From: Pseudomonadota bacterium
GTDB taxonomy: Bacteria; Pseudomonadota; Alphaproteobacteria; Caulobacterales; Caulobacteraceae
Direction of reading: 5' to 3'
Assembly (NCBI GenBank): GCA_018241995.1
Contig: JAFECT010000009.1
Location: 162,111-226,110, forward strand
Length of the DNA stretch: 64,000 nt
The notes beneath the pieces were generated by a model that saw nothing but the letters and a program-made list of their open reading frames with translations, did not search any database and was not told the DNA's origin. The position numbers and the translations under genes were made by a program. Shown piece after piece: positions 45,118 to 54,683 of the stretch. Numbering within the stretch: position 1 is the first letter of the stretch; the number at the start of each line of letters is the position of its first letter.

Positions 45118-48100
45118 GTCTCGCCCCCGTCCGCGTCGCCCTCGCCGCCGACCACGGCCCATTCATAGACCCGCGCCAGGTGGTCGTAGTCGCCGGCCCG
45201 GTCCTTCAGGAACTGCGGCGCGGACCAGGAGACGTAGGGGGTTTCCTCGCGGTCGAACAGCGCCACCCGGCGCTTCAGCCCGTCCAGCGCCTCCAGGGCC
45301 AGGGCGCCGCTCTCGCCGCGCACGGCGCGGGTTTCGGCCTTGGCCGGATCACGCCGGCCGGTGACGCGCACATAGACCAGCTCGCCCGCGTCCACCGTCC
45401 CGAAGTCGGCGAAACCGCCGGCCATCAGGATCGCGGCGGTCAGGGTCAGCTGGGGCGCGAAGCCGGTCTGCACCTGCTTGGGCGTCGGCGGAGCGCCGGT
45501 CTTGAAATCGAGCACGTCGGCCGCGCCGGAGCGCAGCTCCAGCCTGTCGGGCTTCGCGGTCAGGATGAAGGCGCCGGCGGGACCCTCGAACTGCAGGCTG
45601 CCCTCGGTCTCCACGATCAGCTTCGCTCCGATGCGCCGCTCGCGTTCGAAGCCCTCGACCCAGCGCGACAGGTTCTTCGCCAGGGGCCGCTCGCGCGCCA
45701 TGCCGGCGGGAGAGACGCCCAGGGTTTCGAGTTCAGTCAGCAGCAGGCGCTCGAAGGCTGAGGCCACGTCATCGGGCAGGTCGGGGTGGTCGCGCACCAT
45801 CTGTTCGAAGGCGCGGTGGATGGCGGTGCCGCGGCTTCGGGCGTCGATGGGGGCGTCGGGCGGGTCCATGGCCTTCAGGCCCAGCATCAGGCGTGCATAG
45901 ACAGCGTAAGGGTCGCGCACCCAGGCCTCGACACGGGTCACCGGCATGCGGCGCGGGCGGTCGGCCACGGGCGGGCGCGGAGCGGGGCGCTCCGCCGGGC
46001 GAAGCGAGGCCGGCGCGGGCGTGATCGGCGCGTCGAGCAGCCGCGCCCAGGCCTTGATGTCATCGCGGCGAGGAATGGCGACATCGGCGCCGCGCGCCAG
46101 GGTCTCCAGACGCCACAGCCAGCGCGAGGGCACCGCCGGCTGGCCGCCGCGGCGCTCGGTGGTCAGCAGCACCACCTCGGGCGCACAGGCCGCCTGGGCG
46201 AAGTCGTGGGCGGCCAGGCCGATGCGGCGCTCGGGCGGCGGCAGGCCGAGCGCGGTCTTCATCGGGCGCGACAGGAAGGGATCGGTCGGCGGGGCGGCGG
46301 GCCAGACGCCTTCCTCCAGCCCCGCCAGCACCAGCCGGTCGGAGCGCACCAGCCTGGCCTCGATCAGGCCGAGGATGCGCAGGCGCGGGTGGCTGACCAC
46401 GCCCGTTCGCACCGTCTCGCCGTCGAGCAGGCCCTCGATCAGCTCCAGGAAGCCGCGCGGGGTGGCGTCGGGCAGGGTGGCGCCCTCGTCGATCAGTTCG
46501 GCCATCAGGGTCGCCGCCGTCTCGCCCGCGACACCGGCCCACAGGCTCCCGGTCGAGCCCGAGGGGTCGCGCGCCAGGGCCTCCATCGCCTCGGCCAGGC
46601 CCCGCGCGGCCAGGTGCGCTCCGCCGCCGGAAACGGCCCGTTCCAGCGCTTCGGCCAGGGCCTGCATTTCGGCGGCCAGCGCCAGGGCCTCGGGGTGCCC
46701 TTGCAGGCGGTCGGCCAGGGCGGCCCAGCTCGCGGGCCGCGGTCCGCGCAGGCCTCGGCGCTCCAGGTCGCGGGCGGCGCGCTCCAGCGCCTCGGGCGTG
46801 CGGCCGAAGCGGACCTGGGGATGCTTCAGCGCCGCCAGCCAGGTCACCGGGTTGAGCGGATCGGCGGACAGACGGGCGCAGAGGCTCGCCAGGACGCCCA
46901 CGGGAAAGCTCGCGAGGGGCGCGCCCGCGGAGGAGTCGGCCTCTACGCCCCAGCGCCTCAGCCGCGCCGAGACGCGCCGCGCCAGGCCTCGATCGGGCGT
47001 GACCAGGGCGCAGGTCAGGCCCGGCGTCTCCAGCGCCTCGCGGAGCAGCAGCGCCGCGCAAGTCGCCGCCTCCTCTTCATTGCGGGCGGTCAGCAAAGAC
47101 AGGCCGGACAGGCCCTCCGTGATCGGATCGACGCCCTCGTGGCCGGGTGGGCGCATGGCGTCGATCTGGGTCAGCCAGTCGGCGGTGGCGTCGGCGGGGC
47201 GCAGGGCCTCGTTGACGATACGGCGGCGCTGGCGGCCCAGGCGCTGCTCCGTCAGGTCTTCAGGCGAAGGCCAGGGCGCGACCTCGCCGCGTGTCAGACC
47301 GTGGCGTATCAACAGACGCTGCATGGCGCCTTGCGGGTGCTGCTCGTCCACCTGGGCCCAGGCGGCCTCGGCCAGGTCGATGTCGAGGCCCGGCAGCACC
47401 ACGCAGCCCTTGGGGGCGCGCGCGACCACGCCCAGGACGTCTGCGGTGGCCGGGTCGGAACCGGTGGAGCCCGCGGCGATCAGGGGCGTCCGGGGTGGAT
47501 TGCGGTCCCATTGCTCGGCCAGGAGGCGCAGCAGGCGCACCTGCCGGTCGCTGGCGTCGATCAGGCCCAGCGCCTCCAGCCGCTTGGGCCAGAGCTCGGT
47601 GGCCACGGCCAGGAAGGCGGCGGAGCGCTGCCAGTGGCGGGCGAGATCGCCCTGGACCAGGCCCGCGATGGCGTCCGGATCGAAGCGCTCCTCGATGTGC
47701 AGGGTGTCGAGGAATGCTCCGAGCGCGTCGGCCAGCGACAGGGCCGCGGCGGCGTCCAGCGCGTGGTCCAGTCCCGCCTCGTGCGAGGCCACCAGTCGCG
47801 CCAGCTCGAAGCGGCGGCGCAGGGGCGAGATCGCGGGCGGCAGGTCGAGCGCCAGAGCGCCCGGCTCAAACGGCGGCTCGCCCTCGTCCAGGTCGCCGAT
47901 GGCCCGGATCTGGGGCAACAGGACGGCAGGCCCCGCGCCGGTCTTCAGGAACGCCTCGGCCAGGGCGCGCGCGGCGCGGCGGGTGGGGGTGAGCACAACG
48001 GCGTCGGCCAGGGCCTCGGGGCCGAGCGGCGAAAGCGCCAGGTGCAGGCCGCGCGCCAGGTCGTCGACGAACGGGCGGTGCGCCGGGATGGTGAACCAGC

Positions 48101-48137
48101 GGGGAGCGGGTTGATCGAAGATCGCGCCCGCGCTCAT
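45114..48137 (-). CDS. addB: Double-strand break repair protein AddB
   Basis: A 1007-residue partner of AddA of the alphaproteobacterial type. No Walker A motif is evident in the N-terminus, in line with an inactivated helicase role. A RecB-family nuclease domain occupies the C-terminal quarter, with HRAFEQMV and VLDFKTG. I see no iron-sulfur cysteine cluster of the Bacillus AddB type. It overlaps addA (45114-45117) and murU (48134-48137) by four bases each, so its translation is tied to both. Confidence 0.94.
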   Translation of the reverse strand: MSAGAIFDQPAPRWFTIPAHRPFVDDLARGLHLALSPLGPEALADAVVLTPTRRAARALAEAFLKTGAGPAVLLPQIRAIGDLDEGEPPFEPGALALDLPPAISPLRRRFELARLVASHEAGLDHALDAAAALSLADALGAFLDTLHIEERFDPDAIAGLVQGDLARHWQRSAAFLAVATELWPKRLEALGLIDASDRQVRLLRLLAEQWDRNPPRTPLIAAGSTGSDPATADVLGVVARAPKGCVVLPGLDIDLAEAAWAQVDEQHPQGAMQRLLIRHGLTRGEVAPWPSPEDLTEQRLGRQRRRIVNEALRPADATADWLTQIDAMRPPGHEGVDPITEGLSGLSLLTARNEEEAATCAALLLREALETPGLTCALVTPDRGLARRVSARLRRWGVEADSSAGAPLASFPVGVLASLCARLSADPLNPVTWLAALKHPQVRFGRTPEALERAARDLERRGLRGPRPASWAALADRLQGHPEALALAAEMQALAEALERAVSGGGAHLAARGLAEAMEALARDPSGSTGSLWAGVAGETAATLMAELIDEGATLPDATPRGFLELIEGLLDGETVRTGVVSHPRLRILGLIEARLVRSDRLVLAGLEEGVWPAAPPTDPFLSRPMKTALGLPPPERRIGLAAHDFAQAACAPEVVLLTTERRGGQPAVPSRWLWRLETLARGADVAIPRRDDIKAWARLLDAPITPAPASLRPAERPAPRPPVADRPRRMPVTRVEAWVRDPYAVYARLMLGLKAMDPPDAPIDARSRGTAIHRAFEQMVRDHPDLPDDVASAFERLLLTELETLGVSPAGMARERPLAKNLSRWVEGFERERRIGAKLIVETEGSLQFEGPAGAFILTAKPDRLELRSGAADVLDFKTGAPPTPKQVQTGFAPQLTLTAAILMAGGFADFGTVDAGELVYVRVTGRRDPAKAETRAVRGESGALALEALDGLKRRVALFDREETPYVSWSAPQFLKDRAGDYDHLARVYEWAVVGGEGDADGGET

Positions 48138-48844
48138 CCGCCCGCCAGCTTCGCCTCCGCCTCGGCGCGGGAGGCGGGGTCGCCGACGTGCATCCAGAAG
48201 CCGTCGAGCACCTGGCCGTAGAGGCGTCCCTGCTCGGCCAGGCGGCGCCAGACGCGGGTCAGCGAGAACGGCCCGCGCGGCTCGTCGGCGACGATGCCCG
48301 GCTTGGTGATGTGCACGCCCATGTAGGCGAACGGGGCAGACGGGGCGTCGCCGCGGAAGGTCAGCTTGCCGTCGTCGGCCAGGAAGAAGTCGCCGGCGCC
48401 CTCGAAGCCGATGGAGGCCTCGCGCCGGGCCAGCAACAGCAGCACGTCCATCCGCTCCGGGTCCCAGGCCTCGGCCAGGGCCTTCAGATTGTCGGTCGGC
48501 TGCGTCCAGACGGAATCGATATTGGCGACCCAGCAGGGCTCGTCGCCGAGCAGCTTGCGCGCGCGCTTCAGGCCGCCGCCGGTTTCCAGCAGCAGGGCGC
48601 GCTCATCGGAGATCACGATCTTCGGGCGCTCGCGCACGGCCAAGTGCTGTTCCAGCCGGTCAGCGAACCAGTGGACGTTGACCACGGCGGTCTCGACCCC
48701 GGCCTCGGCCAGGCGGTCGAGCATGTGGTCGATCAGGGGTTTGCCGCCTACTTCGACCAGGGCCTTGGGCCGGTCGTTGGTCAGGGGGCGCATGCGGGTG
48801 CCCAGGCCCGCGGCCAGCACCATGGCCGTCTTGGGCGCGCTCAC
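48134..48844 (-). CDS. murU: Nucleotidyltransferase, MurNAc-1-phosphate uridylyltransferase type (MurU)
   Basis: A 236-residue sugar-phosphate nucleotidyltransferase. The signature LAAGLGTRMRPLTNDRPKALVEVGGKPLI (residues about 10-38, quoted here only by its LAAGLGTRMRPLT core) and NIDSVW are present. Its neighbour amgK indicates the AmgK-MurU recycling route, which makes UDP-MurNAc from recovered MurNAc and bypasses de novo MurA. The start is the GTG at 48844, overlapping the amgK stop (GTGA); a much longer frame upstream belongs to the amgK antiframe and is rejected. Confidence 0.9.
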   Translation of the reverse strand: MSAPKTAMVLAAGLGTRMRPLTNDRPKALVEVGGKPLIDHMLDRLAEAGVETAVVNVHWFADRLEQHLAVRERPKIVISDERALLLETGGGLKRARKLLGDEPCWVANIDSVWTQPTDNLKALAEAWDPERMDVLLLLARREASIGFEGAGDFFLADDGKLTFRGDAPSAPFAYMGVHITKPGIVADEPRGPFSLTRVWRRLAEQGRLYGQVLDGFWMHVGDPASRAEAEAKLAGG

Positions 48845-49956
48845 TGCCGCACGTCCCTCGGCACGTGCCGGTCCATCCAGGCCTTCAGGGCTTCCATGCC
48901 GGGCTGCTCCAGATTGGCCTCGAGGTGTCGCCACACGCGGGGCATGAAGGCGCGGTAGCGGGGCTTGCCATCGCGCGTGATCAACCGAGCGAAGATGCCC
49001 AGGATGCGGGCCTCGTTCAGCGCGGCCAGCGCAGCATAGTCGGCCATGAAGGCCTCGCGATCGACCTCGGGCCTCAGGCGGAAATAGAGGTCCAGGGCCT
49101 CGGCCTCCAGTTCGGCGGGCACATCGCGCCGGGCGTCCTGCAGCAGGGAGTGCAGGTCCCAGGAGGAGTGGGCGCGGAGTGCGTCCTGGAAGTCGATCAT
49201 GCCGACCCGTGCGGCGCCCTGGCGTTCCGGCAGCCAGATCAGGTTCTCGGCGTGGTAGTCGCGGTGGGCGAAGGCGTCGGCGCCGGCCTCGGCCCGCGCG
49301 CGCAGGGGCGCCCACAGGGCGTTCCACTCCGCCACGGCCGCGTCGTCGAGCTTCACGCGCGGGTCGAACTTCGGCAGCCACTCGGTGAACAAGTCCGCGC
49401 CGGTCTTCAGCGCCAGGTCGTCGTAGGTGAGCAGCGGCCAGGAGGCCTTGTCGCCGCCCAGGACGGCGGGCGGCGGGGCGGCGTGCAGTCGGGCCAGGGC
49501 CTCGATGGCGGCATGATAGAGCGGCCGCTCGCCCGCCCCAGTCTCGATCAGCCGCGCGAACAGGCCGTCGCCCAGGTCCTCGGTTATCGCCAGGCCGGCT
49601 TCGGTGTCGAGCGCGAGGATTTCCGGGGCGGAGAGGCCGCGCGCGCGCAGGAACTCCGCCGTCGCGGCGAAGGCGTCCACCCGACCGGCCGACAGGCGGG
49701 CGGAGGCATTGTAGCCGAGGCCGACCCGGTCCGTCGGAGACGCCTCGGGCGGACAGTGCTTGGTCTCGGCTGCTGGTGGGGCGTCCATCAGCATCAGGGT
49801 CGAACCCTTGGGCGTCACCAGCCGCTCATAGCGCCGGGTCGAGGCGTCGCCGGGCAGGGGCCGGCGCTCTGCGGCGCCCAGGCCTGCTTGCTCCAGGAAT
49901 GCGACCCTTACGGCCTCACGATCAGACGCCAAACGCACGCCCCTTCCACGACCCAT
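48841..49956 (-). CDS. amgK: Anomeric MurNAc/GlcNAc kinase AmgK-like phosphotransferase
   Basis: A 371-residue aminoglycoside-phosphotransferase-fold kinase. Residues HRDYHAENL form the catalytic loop and IDFQDA the metal-binding motif. With murU next to it, the expected reaction is phosphorylation of MurNAc and GlcNAc at C1 during peptidoglycan recycling. The start is uncertain: the ATG at 49956 overlaps tsaE by 35 bases, and a GTG six codons later is possible. The C-terminal ~60 residues (PRVWRHLEANLEQPG) are conserved in the family as I recall it. Confidence 0.88.
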   Translation of the reverse strand: MGRGRGVRLASDREAVRVAFLEQAGLGAAERRPLPGDASTRRYERLVTPKGSTLMLMDAPPAAETKHCPPEASPTDRVGLGYNASARLSAGRVDAFAATAEFLRARGLSAPEILALDTEAGLAITEDLGDGLFARLIETGAGERPLYHAAIEALARLHAAPPPAVLGGDKASWPLLTYDDLALKTGADLFTEWLPKFDPRVKLDDAAVAEWNALWAPLRARAEAGADAFAHRDYHAENLIWLPERQGAARVGMIDFQDALRAHSSWDLHSLLQDARRDVPAELEAEALDLYFRLRPEVDREAFMADYAALAALNEARILGIFARLITRDGKPRYRAFMPRVWRHLEANLEQPGMEALKAWMDRHVPRDVRQ

Positions 49957-50380
49957 GCGGGACCAGCCGCGCCACGCGGCCCGCGCCCTGTTCGGCGAGG
50001 TCTATATCGAGTCTGTCGGGCGGAAGGCGAGCGCCCAATCGCTGCGGCCATTCGACCAGCACCGCGCCCACGTCCAGGGCCTCGTCCAGGCCGATCTCGA
50101 ACGCCTCGTCCGCGCTCTCCAGGCGATAGAGGTCGAAGTGCGCCACCGGGGGCTCGCTCTCGTAGAACTGGACCAGGGTGAAGGTGGGCGAGGGCACGTC
50201 TTCCTCAGGGCTGGTGAGGGCCCGGATCAGGCCGCGCGCCAGCGTCGACTTGCCGGCGCCCAGGCCTCCGGTCAGCAGGATCGCGTCCCCCGCCCGCAAG
50301 GCAGGAGCCAGTCTCGCGCCAAGGGCTGAGGTAGCCTCGGCGTCCGCGAGACCGATCTCGATGGGGGCGTCCAGGATCAC
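49922..50380 (-). CDS. tsaE: tRNA threonylcarbamoyladenosine biosynthesis ATPase TsaE
   Basis: A 152-residue P-loop ATPase needed, with TsaB, TsaC and TsaD, for t6A37 of ANN-reading tRNAs. Walker A is GGLGAGKST (residues 38-46); SPTFTLVQFYE and HFDLYRLES are hallmark TsaE segments; VEWPQRLG is near the end. The start is the GTG at 50380, which overlaps the stop of the acyltransferase gene (GTGA). A much longer frame upstream is the antiframe of the acyltransferase. Confidence 0.94.
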   Translation of the reverse strand: MILDAPIEIGLADAEATSALGARLAPALRAGDAILLTGGLGAGKSTLARGLIRALTSPEEDVPSPTFTLVQFYESEPPVAHFDLYRLESADEAFEIGLDEALDVGAVLVEWPQRLGARLPPDRLDIDLAEQGAGRVARLVPHGSWKGRAFGV

Positions 50381-51243
50381 GCGAATTCGGCGTCGGGCTG
50401 GGAGGCGAGCACGCGCTCGATATAGGCCTTCAGCGCGAACGTCGCCTTGGCCGCGTCCACGTCCAGACGCTGGTGGCCGATCAGAGGTCCCACGATCAGG
50501 CGGAACTCGCGCCCGCGCTTGTTCAGGAGCTCGTGGAACAGGGTCACGTCCCGCAGTTCCGGCGAGAAGCCGTTGAACAGATGGAACAGGGTCGACCAGG
50601 GGCCCGCCACGTGGATCGGGACGATGGGCGCCTCGTATTTGCGGGCCAGGGAGATGGCGGTGGGCGCCCAGGGCGGGTCGGTCAGGGAGCCGTCGGGTGC
50701 GCGCCGCGCCAGCCGCCCGGCCGGGAACAGCACCACCGCGCGCTCGGCCTCGAACGCTTCCTTGGCGGCCTGCAGGGTGGCGCGGGTCTTTTCGCGGGTG
50801 CGCTTGGCCTCGACCCACTCGACCGGGATGATCACCTCGTCCAGGCGCGGGCTGACGCGGATCGCGTCGGCGTTGGCGAAGAAGATGGCGTCGTTGCGCA
50901 CCCGCTGGATCGCATCGGCCACCGCGATCCCGTCGGCGATGCCGGTGGGGTGATTGCACACCACCACGCAGCGGCCGGTTTTGGGCAGGCGGTCGAGGTG
51001 AAGCGCACTGACACTGAGGTCCAGCAGCTCGGAGACATAATCCAGCGATTGCGCGCCCGGCATGTCGGCGATGGCGTCGGCCATGGCGCGGGCCTTGGCG
51101 TAGTCCAGCATGCCGTAAAGGAACGGCTTCACCGCCGGCCAGAAGGCCGATCCGGTCAGGCGCGGCGCCCGCTCGGCGATCAGCACGTCGACGATGTGGT
51201 CGGCGGAGCGGGCGGGCTCTGAAAAGGCTGTGGTCGCGACCAT
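50377..51243 (-). CDS. Lysophospholipid acyltransferase family protein (LPLAT)
   Basis: A 288-residue PlsC-superfamily acyltransferase. The catalytic block is NHPTGIADG, a variant of the H-x4-D motif found in the hemolysin/OlsB-linked branch, and the second block is VLFPAGRLARR. PIVPIHV is the third. It probably transfers an acyl chain to a lysophospholipid or lyso-ornithine lipid at the inner membrane; no clear transmembrane helix is present. It opens the seven-gene minus-strand run and is divergent from mmsA. Confidence 0.88.
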   Translation of the reverse strand: MVATTAFSEPARSADHIVDVLIAERAPRLTGSAFWPAVKPFLYGMLDYAKARAMADAIADMPGAQSLDYVSELLDLSVSALHLDRLPKTGRCVVVCNHPTGIADGIAVADAIQRVRNDAIFFANADAIRVSPRLDEVIIPVEWVEAKRTREKTRATLQAAKEAFEAERAVVLFPAGRLARRAPDGSLTDPPWAPTAISLARKYEAPIVPIHVAGPWSTLFHLFNGFSPELRDVTLFHELLNKRGREFRLIVGPLIGHQRLDVDAAKATFALKAYIERVLASQPDAEFA

Positions 51244-51421
51244 CGGCGCCGATCATCGGGCGCGTCGCGGGCGGGGGCAAGGCATGAGCCTATGCGGCAA
51301 ATCGCAGAACCGTTGCGCAGGCGGTCAATCCTCTGGCCCTCGCCGGTTCCAGGCGTTAAACCGCACCTCGAAAGCCTTCGTCCCAAGGCAAAACCTTCCA
51401 AGAGTTCAGGGAGCCACGCGC

Positions 51422-52924
51422 GTGCGCGATATCCGCCATCTCATCGACGGCCGTTCGGTCGAGGCCACTTCCGGCCGGTTCAGCGACGTGTTCAACCCGA
51501 ACACCGGCGAGGTGCAGGCGCGTGTCGGCCTGGCCAACAACGAAGACATGCACACTGCTGTGAAGTCGTCGCTGGCCGCCTTCGAAGGCTGGGCCTCGAC
51601 CAACCCCCAGCGCCGTGCGCGGGTGATGTTCGAGTTCAAGCGCCTGGTCGAGGCGCGGATGGACGAGCTGGCCGAGCTGCTCTCGTCCGAGCACGGCAAG
51701 GTGATCGCCGACTCCAAGGGCGACATCCAGCGTGGCCTCGAGGTCATCGAGTTCGCCTGCGGCATCCCGCATGCGCTGAAGGGCGAATACACCATCGGCG
51801 CCGGCCCCGGCATCGACGTCTATTCCATGCGCCAGCCGCTGGGCGTGGTCGCGGGCATCACCCCGTTCAACTTCCCGGCCATGATCCCGATGTGGATGTT
51901 CGGCATGGCCATCGCCGCGGGCAACACCTTCATCCTGAAGCCGTCCGAGCGTGACCCGTCCGTGCCGGTGCGCCTGGGCGAGCTGATGCTGGAAGCCGGC
52001 GCCCCGGCAGGCGTGCTGAACGTGGTGCACGGCGACAAGGTGGCGGTGGACGCCATCCTGACCCATCCGATGGTCCACGCGGTCAGCTTCGTGGGCTCGT
52101 CGGACATCGCCCACTACGTCTATTCGACCGGCACGGCCCACGGTAAGCGCGTGCAGGCCATGGGCGGGGCCAAGAACCACGGCATCGTCCTGCCCGACGC
52201 GGACCTGGACCAGACCGTGAAGGATCTGGTGGGCGCCGCCTTCGGCTCGGCCGGCGAGCGCTGCATGGCCCTGCCGGTGGTGGTGCCGGTCGGCCAGAAG
52301 ACCGCCGACGCCCTGCGCGAAAAGCTGGTGGCCGAGATCCCGACCCTGAAGGTCGGCGTCTCCACCGACAAGGAGGCCCACTACGGCCCGGTCGTGACCG
52401 CGGCGCACAAGCAACGGGTGCTGGGCTGGATCGACACGGCGGTGAAGGAAGGCTCGGAGCTGGTCGTGGACGGGCGCGAGTTCAGCCTGCAGGGCCACGA
52501 GAAGGGCTTCTTCGTCGGCCCGACCCTGCTCGACCAGGTCAAGCCGGACATGCAGTCCTATCACGAGGAAATCTTCGGGCCCGTCCTGCAGATCCTGCGG
52601 GCCGAGACCTTCGAGGAAGCACTGTCGCTGCCGTCCAAGCACCAGTACGGCAACGGCGTGGCCATCTTCACCCAGAACGGCCGCGCGGCGCGCGACTTCG
52701 CCGCCCGCGTCAACGTTGGCATGGTCGGCATCAATGTGCCGATCCCGGTGCCGGTCGCCTACCACACCTTCGGCGGCTGGAAGCGCTCGGCCTTCGGCGA
52801 CATCAACCAGCACGGCATGGAAGGTCTGCGCTTCTGGACCAAGACCAAGACCGTGACCGCCCGCTGGCCGGAAAGCGCGCTGGAGCACACCGACTCCAGC
52901 TTCGTCATCCCGACCATGGCCTAG
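51422..52924 (+). CDS. mmsA: Methylmalonate-semialdehyde dehydrogenase (CoA-acylating)
   Basis: A 500-residue aldehyde dehydrogenase for the valine and inositol degradation step giving propionyl-CoA. Catalytic Cys281 lies in GERCMAL, and the MmsA signature PFNFPAMIPMWMFGMAIAAGN is visible in part as NFPAMIPMWMFG. The start is the GTG at 51422, with AGGGAG eight bases upstream; the open frame further upstream has no conserved sequence. It is divergent from the acyltransferase and convergent with the TMEM175-like gene. Confidence 0.95.
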   Translation: MRDIRHLIDGRSVEATSGRFSDVFNPNTGEVQARVGLANNEDMHTAVKSSLAAFEGWASTNPQRRARVMFEFKRLVEARMDELAELLSSEHGKVIADSKGDIQRGLEVIEFACGIPHALKGEYTIGAGPGIDVYSMRQPLGVVAGITPFNFPAMIPMWMFGMAIAAGNTFILKPSERDPSVPVRLGELMLEAGAPAGVLNVVHGDKVAVDAILTHPMVHAVSFVGSSDIAHYVYSTGTAHGKRVQAMGGAKNHGIVLPDADLDQTVKDLVGAAFGSAGERCMALPVVVPVGQKTADALREKLVAEIPTLKVGVSTDKEAHYGPVVTAAHKQRVLGWIDTAVKEGSELVVDGREFSLQGHEKGFFVGPTLLDQVKPDMQSYHEEIFGPVLQILRAETFEEALSLPSKHQYGNGVAIFTQNGRAARDFAARVNVGMVGINVPIPVPVAYHTFGGWKRSAFGDINQHGMEGLRFWTKTKTVTARWPESALEHTDSSFVIPTMA

Positions 52925-52925
52925 T

Positions 52926-53513
52926 TCACGCCTCGCCTTCGTCCCGGACCGCCCGCTCCATGCGCCGGTCCGGGACCAGCCAGGTGCAGGCCACGCCCGC
53001 ATAGACCGCAATCGAGACCAGGGGCTGGACCCAGGCGGCTGCGATTCCGATGGCGTAGGCCACCAGGGACAGCTTGCCCTTCAGGTCCCTGCCCAGCGCT
53101 CGGGTCAGGGGCGATTCCCTGCCCTCATGTCGCGCCAGGAGCGTGGCCAGGATCGAATAGGCGCAGCCGCATAGGATCAGGTTCGCGCCATAGACCGCTG
53201 TCGGCGCCGCGGCCGTCGGGTGCTCGCCCATCCATGAGGTCGTGAAGGGGATCAGCGACAACCAGAACAGCAGATGGGTATTGGCCCACATGATGCCGCC
53301 GGTGATGGTGCGCGCCACGCGCAGCATGTGGTGGTGGTTGTTCCAGTAGATGGCCAGGTAGACGAAGCTCAGGACATAGCTGAGGAAGGTCGGCCCCACC
53401 GCGGTCAGGTCCTTCAGCGCCTCGCCGGCCGGGGCCTTCAGCTCCAGCACCATGACCGTGATCAGGATGGCGATGACGCCATCGCTGAACATCTCCATCC
53501 GTTCCTTGCCCAT
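52926..53513 (-). CDS. TMEM175 family potassium-channel-like membrane protein
   Basis: A 195-residue membrane protein of the TMEM175 (formerly DUF1211) family. The first helix carries the pore signature RMEMFSDGVIAILITVMVLEL, visible here as R-x3-FSDGV (residues about 5-13). Five or six helices follow, including a WNNHHHML loop. Bacterial members conduct potassium. The start at 53513 has GGGGGA upstream and replaces a longer frame from 53537. It is convergent with mmsA, one base apart. Confidence 0.88.
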   Translation of the reverse strand: MGKERMEMFSDGVIAILITVMVLELKAPAGEALKDLTAVGPTFLSYVLSFVYLAIYWNNHHHMLRVARTITGGIMWANTHLLFWLSLIPFTTSWMGEHPTAAAPTAVYGANLILCGCAYSILATLLARHEGRESPLTRALGRDLKGKLSLVAYAIGIAAAWVQPLVSIAVYAGVACTWLVPDRRMERAVRDEGEA

Positions 53514-53687
53514 GCTCTCCCCCTTGCGCGCAGCCAAACTAAGGGGAGTCGGCCCAGATTCCCCAACCGCGCGATATGTGGCCTCCGCGCACGGCTAAAC
53601 GCGAATTAACCGGAGCCCCCTTCGTCGAACCGCGTTCTGAGGCTAAGTGTTAAGCCTGTTAAGGTTACGCCCGGAGGGCGGCAGACG

Positions 53688-54677
53688 ATGGCCACGGCGA
53701 CGATCGCCAAGCACCAGGAGCGGCATCACCACCGCCTGCTCCTGTCCAGCCTGATGGCCATGGTCATCGGGGGCGTGCTCGCGGCCGGGGGCTACTGGGC
53801 CTATTTCAACTTCTACGCCCGCTTCCAGCCGGTCACGATCACCAAGAACCAGGCCGATATCGAGCGCCTGCTGGCCGAGGGCGACTGGGTTTCGCCCGGC
53901 CGCACGGGCCCTGCGCTCTACATGGTGGCCTACCGCGACTGCCAGGCCTGCACCGACTACATGCGCGACGAGTTCCCCAAGCTGGCCGCGGCAAACGTCG
54001 ACACCCGCGTGATCGTCTTCGCCCGCGCCGACCGCGAGGGCTTGCAGCAGTCCACGCCGATCGAGCGCGCCACCGTGGCCGAGCTCTGGATCAACCGCGA
54101 CTGGAACCTCTTCGCCAAGTGGATGTCGACACCCCGCCGCGACTGGTCGGCGGAGGGCATCAAGCCGGCCGAGAAGGACTGGGCGCGCCGCGCCGTGGTC
54201 GCCTCGACGCGGGACTATGTGAACCAGCTGTTCCCGCTGGTGAAGTCATCGGGCCTGTCGGACGACTATCCGCTGCTGATCTGGCGCGACCACGATGGCT
54301 TCTTGAAGGCCTGCGCCTGCACGGACTCTCGCAGCTTCCATTTCATCCGGGCGGACCTGGGCGTGGAGAAGCCTTTGATCCAGCTGCCGGTGCTCGATCT
54401 GCCCTGGCTGACCGGCTCCAAGCCCAAGCCGGCGTCCGACACCGTGCCGCAACCCGCCGCCCCTGCGCCTCAGGCTTCGGCGACGACGCCTGCGCCGGCT
54501 GCAGCCGCGCCCGCGGCGACGGCTCCGGGCGCGACCGATACCCCCGCGGCGCCTGCTCCGACGGCTGCGGCGGCGCCCGCCCCCGCTCAGCCGACGCCCG
54601 TGGCCAAGGCCGCCAAGCCTGCCGCCCAAAGCGTGCCCGGCCACGCTGGCAGCCCCGCCAAGACGGTGTTCTACTAG
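53688..54677 (+). CDS. Membrane-anchored thioredoxin-fold-like protein with Pro/Ala tail ending in VFY
   Basis: A 329-residue protein: His-rich cytoplasmic N-terminus (KHQERHHHR), one transmembrane helix (about 18-40), and a periplasmic domain with a redox-like CQAC (Cys85, Cys88) after a beta strand (ALYMVAYRD), then a second pair, CAC (Cys209, Cys211). YPLLIWRDHDG resembles the cis-Pro strand of thioredoxin folds. Residues about 245-320 are Ala/Pro/Thr-rich spacer, and the last residues are KTVFY. The next gene starts six bases later and ends KAVFY. Function is unknown. Confidence 0.75.
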   Translation: MATATIAKHQERHHHRLLLSSLMAMVIGGVLAAGGYWAYFNFYARFQPVTITKNQADIERLLAEGDWVSPGRTGPALYMVAYRDCQACTDYMRDEFPKLAAANVDTRVIVFARADREGLQQSTPIERATVAELWINRDWNLFAKWMSTPRRDWSAEGIKPAEKDWARRAVVASTRDYVNQLFPLVKSSGLSDDYPLLIWRDHDGFLKACACTDSRSFHFIRADLGVEKPLIQLPVLDLPWLTGSKPKPASDTVPQPAAPAPQASATTPAPAAAAPAATAPGATDTPAAPAPTAAAAPAPAQPTPVAKAAKPAAQSVPGHAGSPAKTVFY

Positions 54678-54683
54678 TCGCCG

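Noticed and set aside
45786..48221. An 811-codon plus-strand frame opposite addB
   Set aside because: It is rich in Gln, Gly and Arg with no recognisable motif, and addB on the minus strand has the nuclease signature and start/stop overlaps with its neighbours.
48134..49381. A 415-codon frame combining the murU sequence with a long upstream extension
   Set aside because: Only the last 236 codons look like a nucleotidyltransferase. The upstream part is the alternative frame of amgK, and the GTG overlapping the amgK stop explains the start.
53649..53663. TTAA-N5-TTAA upstream of the VFY cassette as a CtrA site
   Set aside because: The CtrA consensus has a 7-base spacer (TTAA-N7-TTAA). Here it is 5, so the match is not good enough to call a cell-cycle site.
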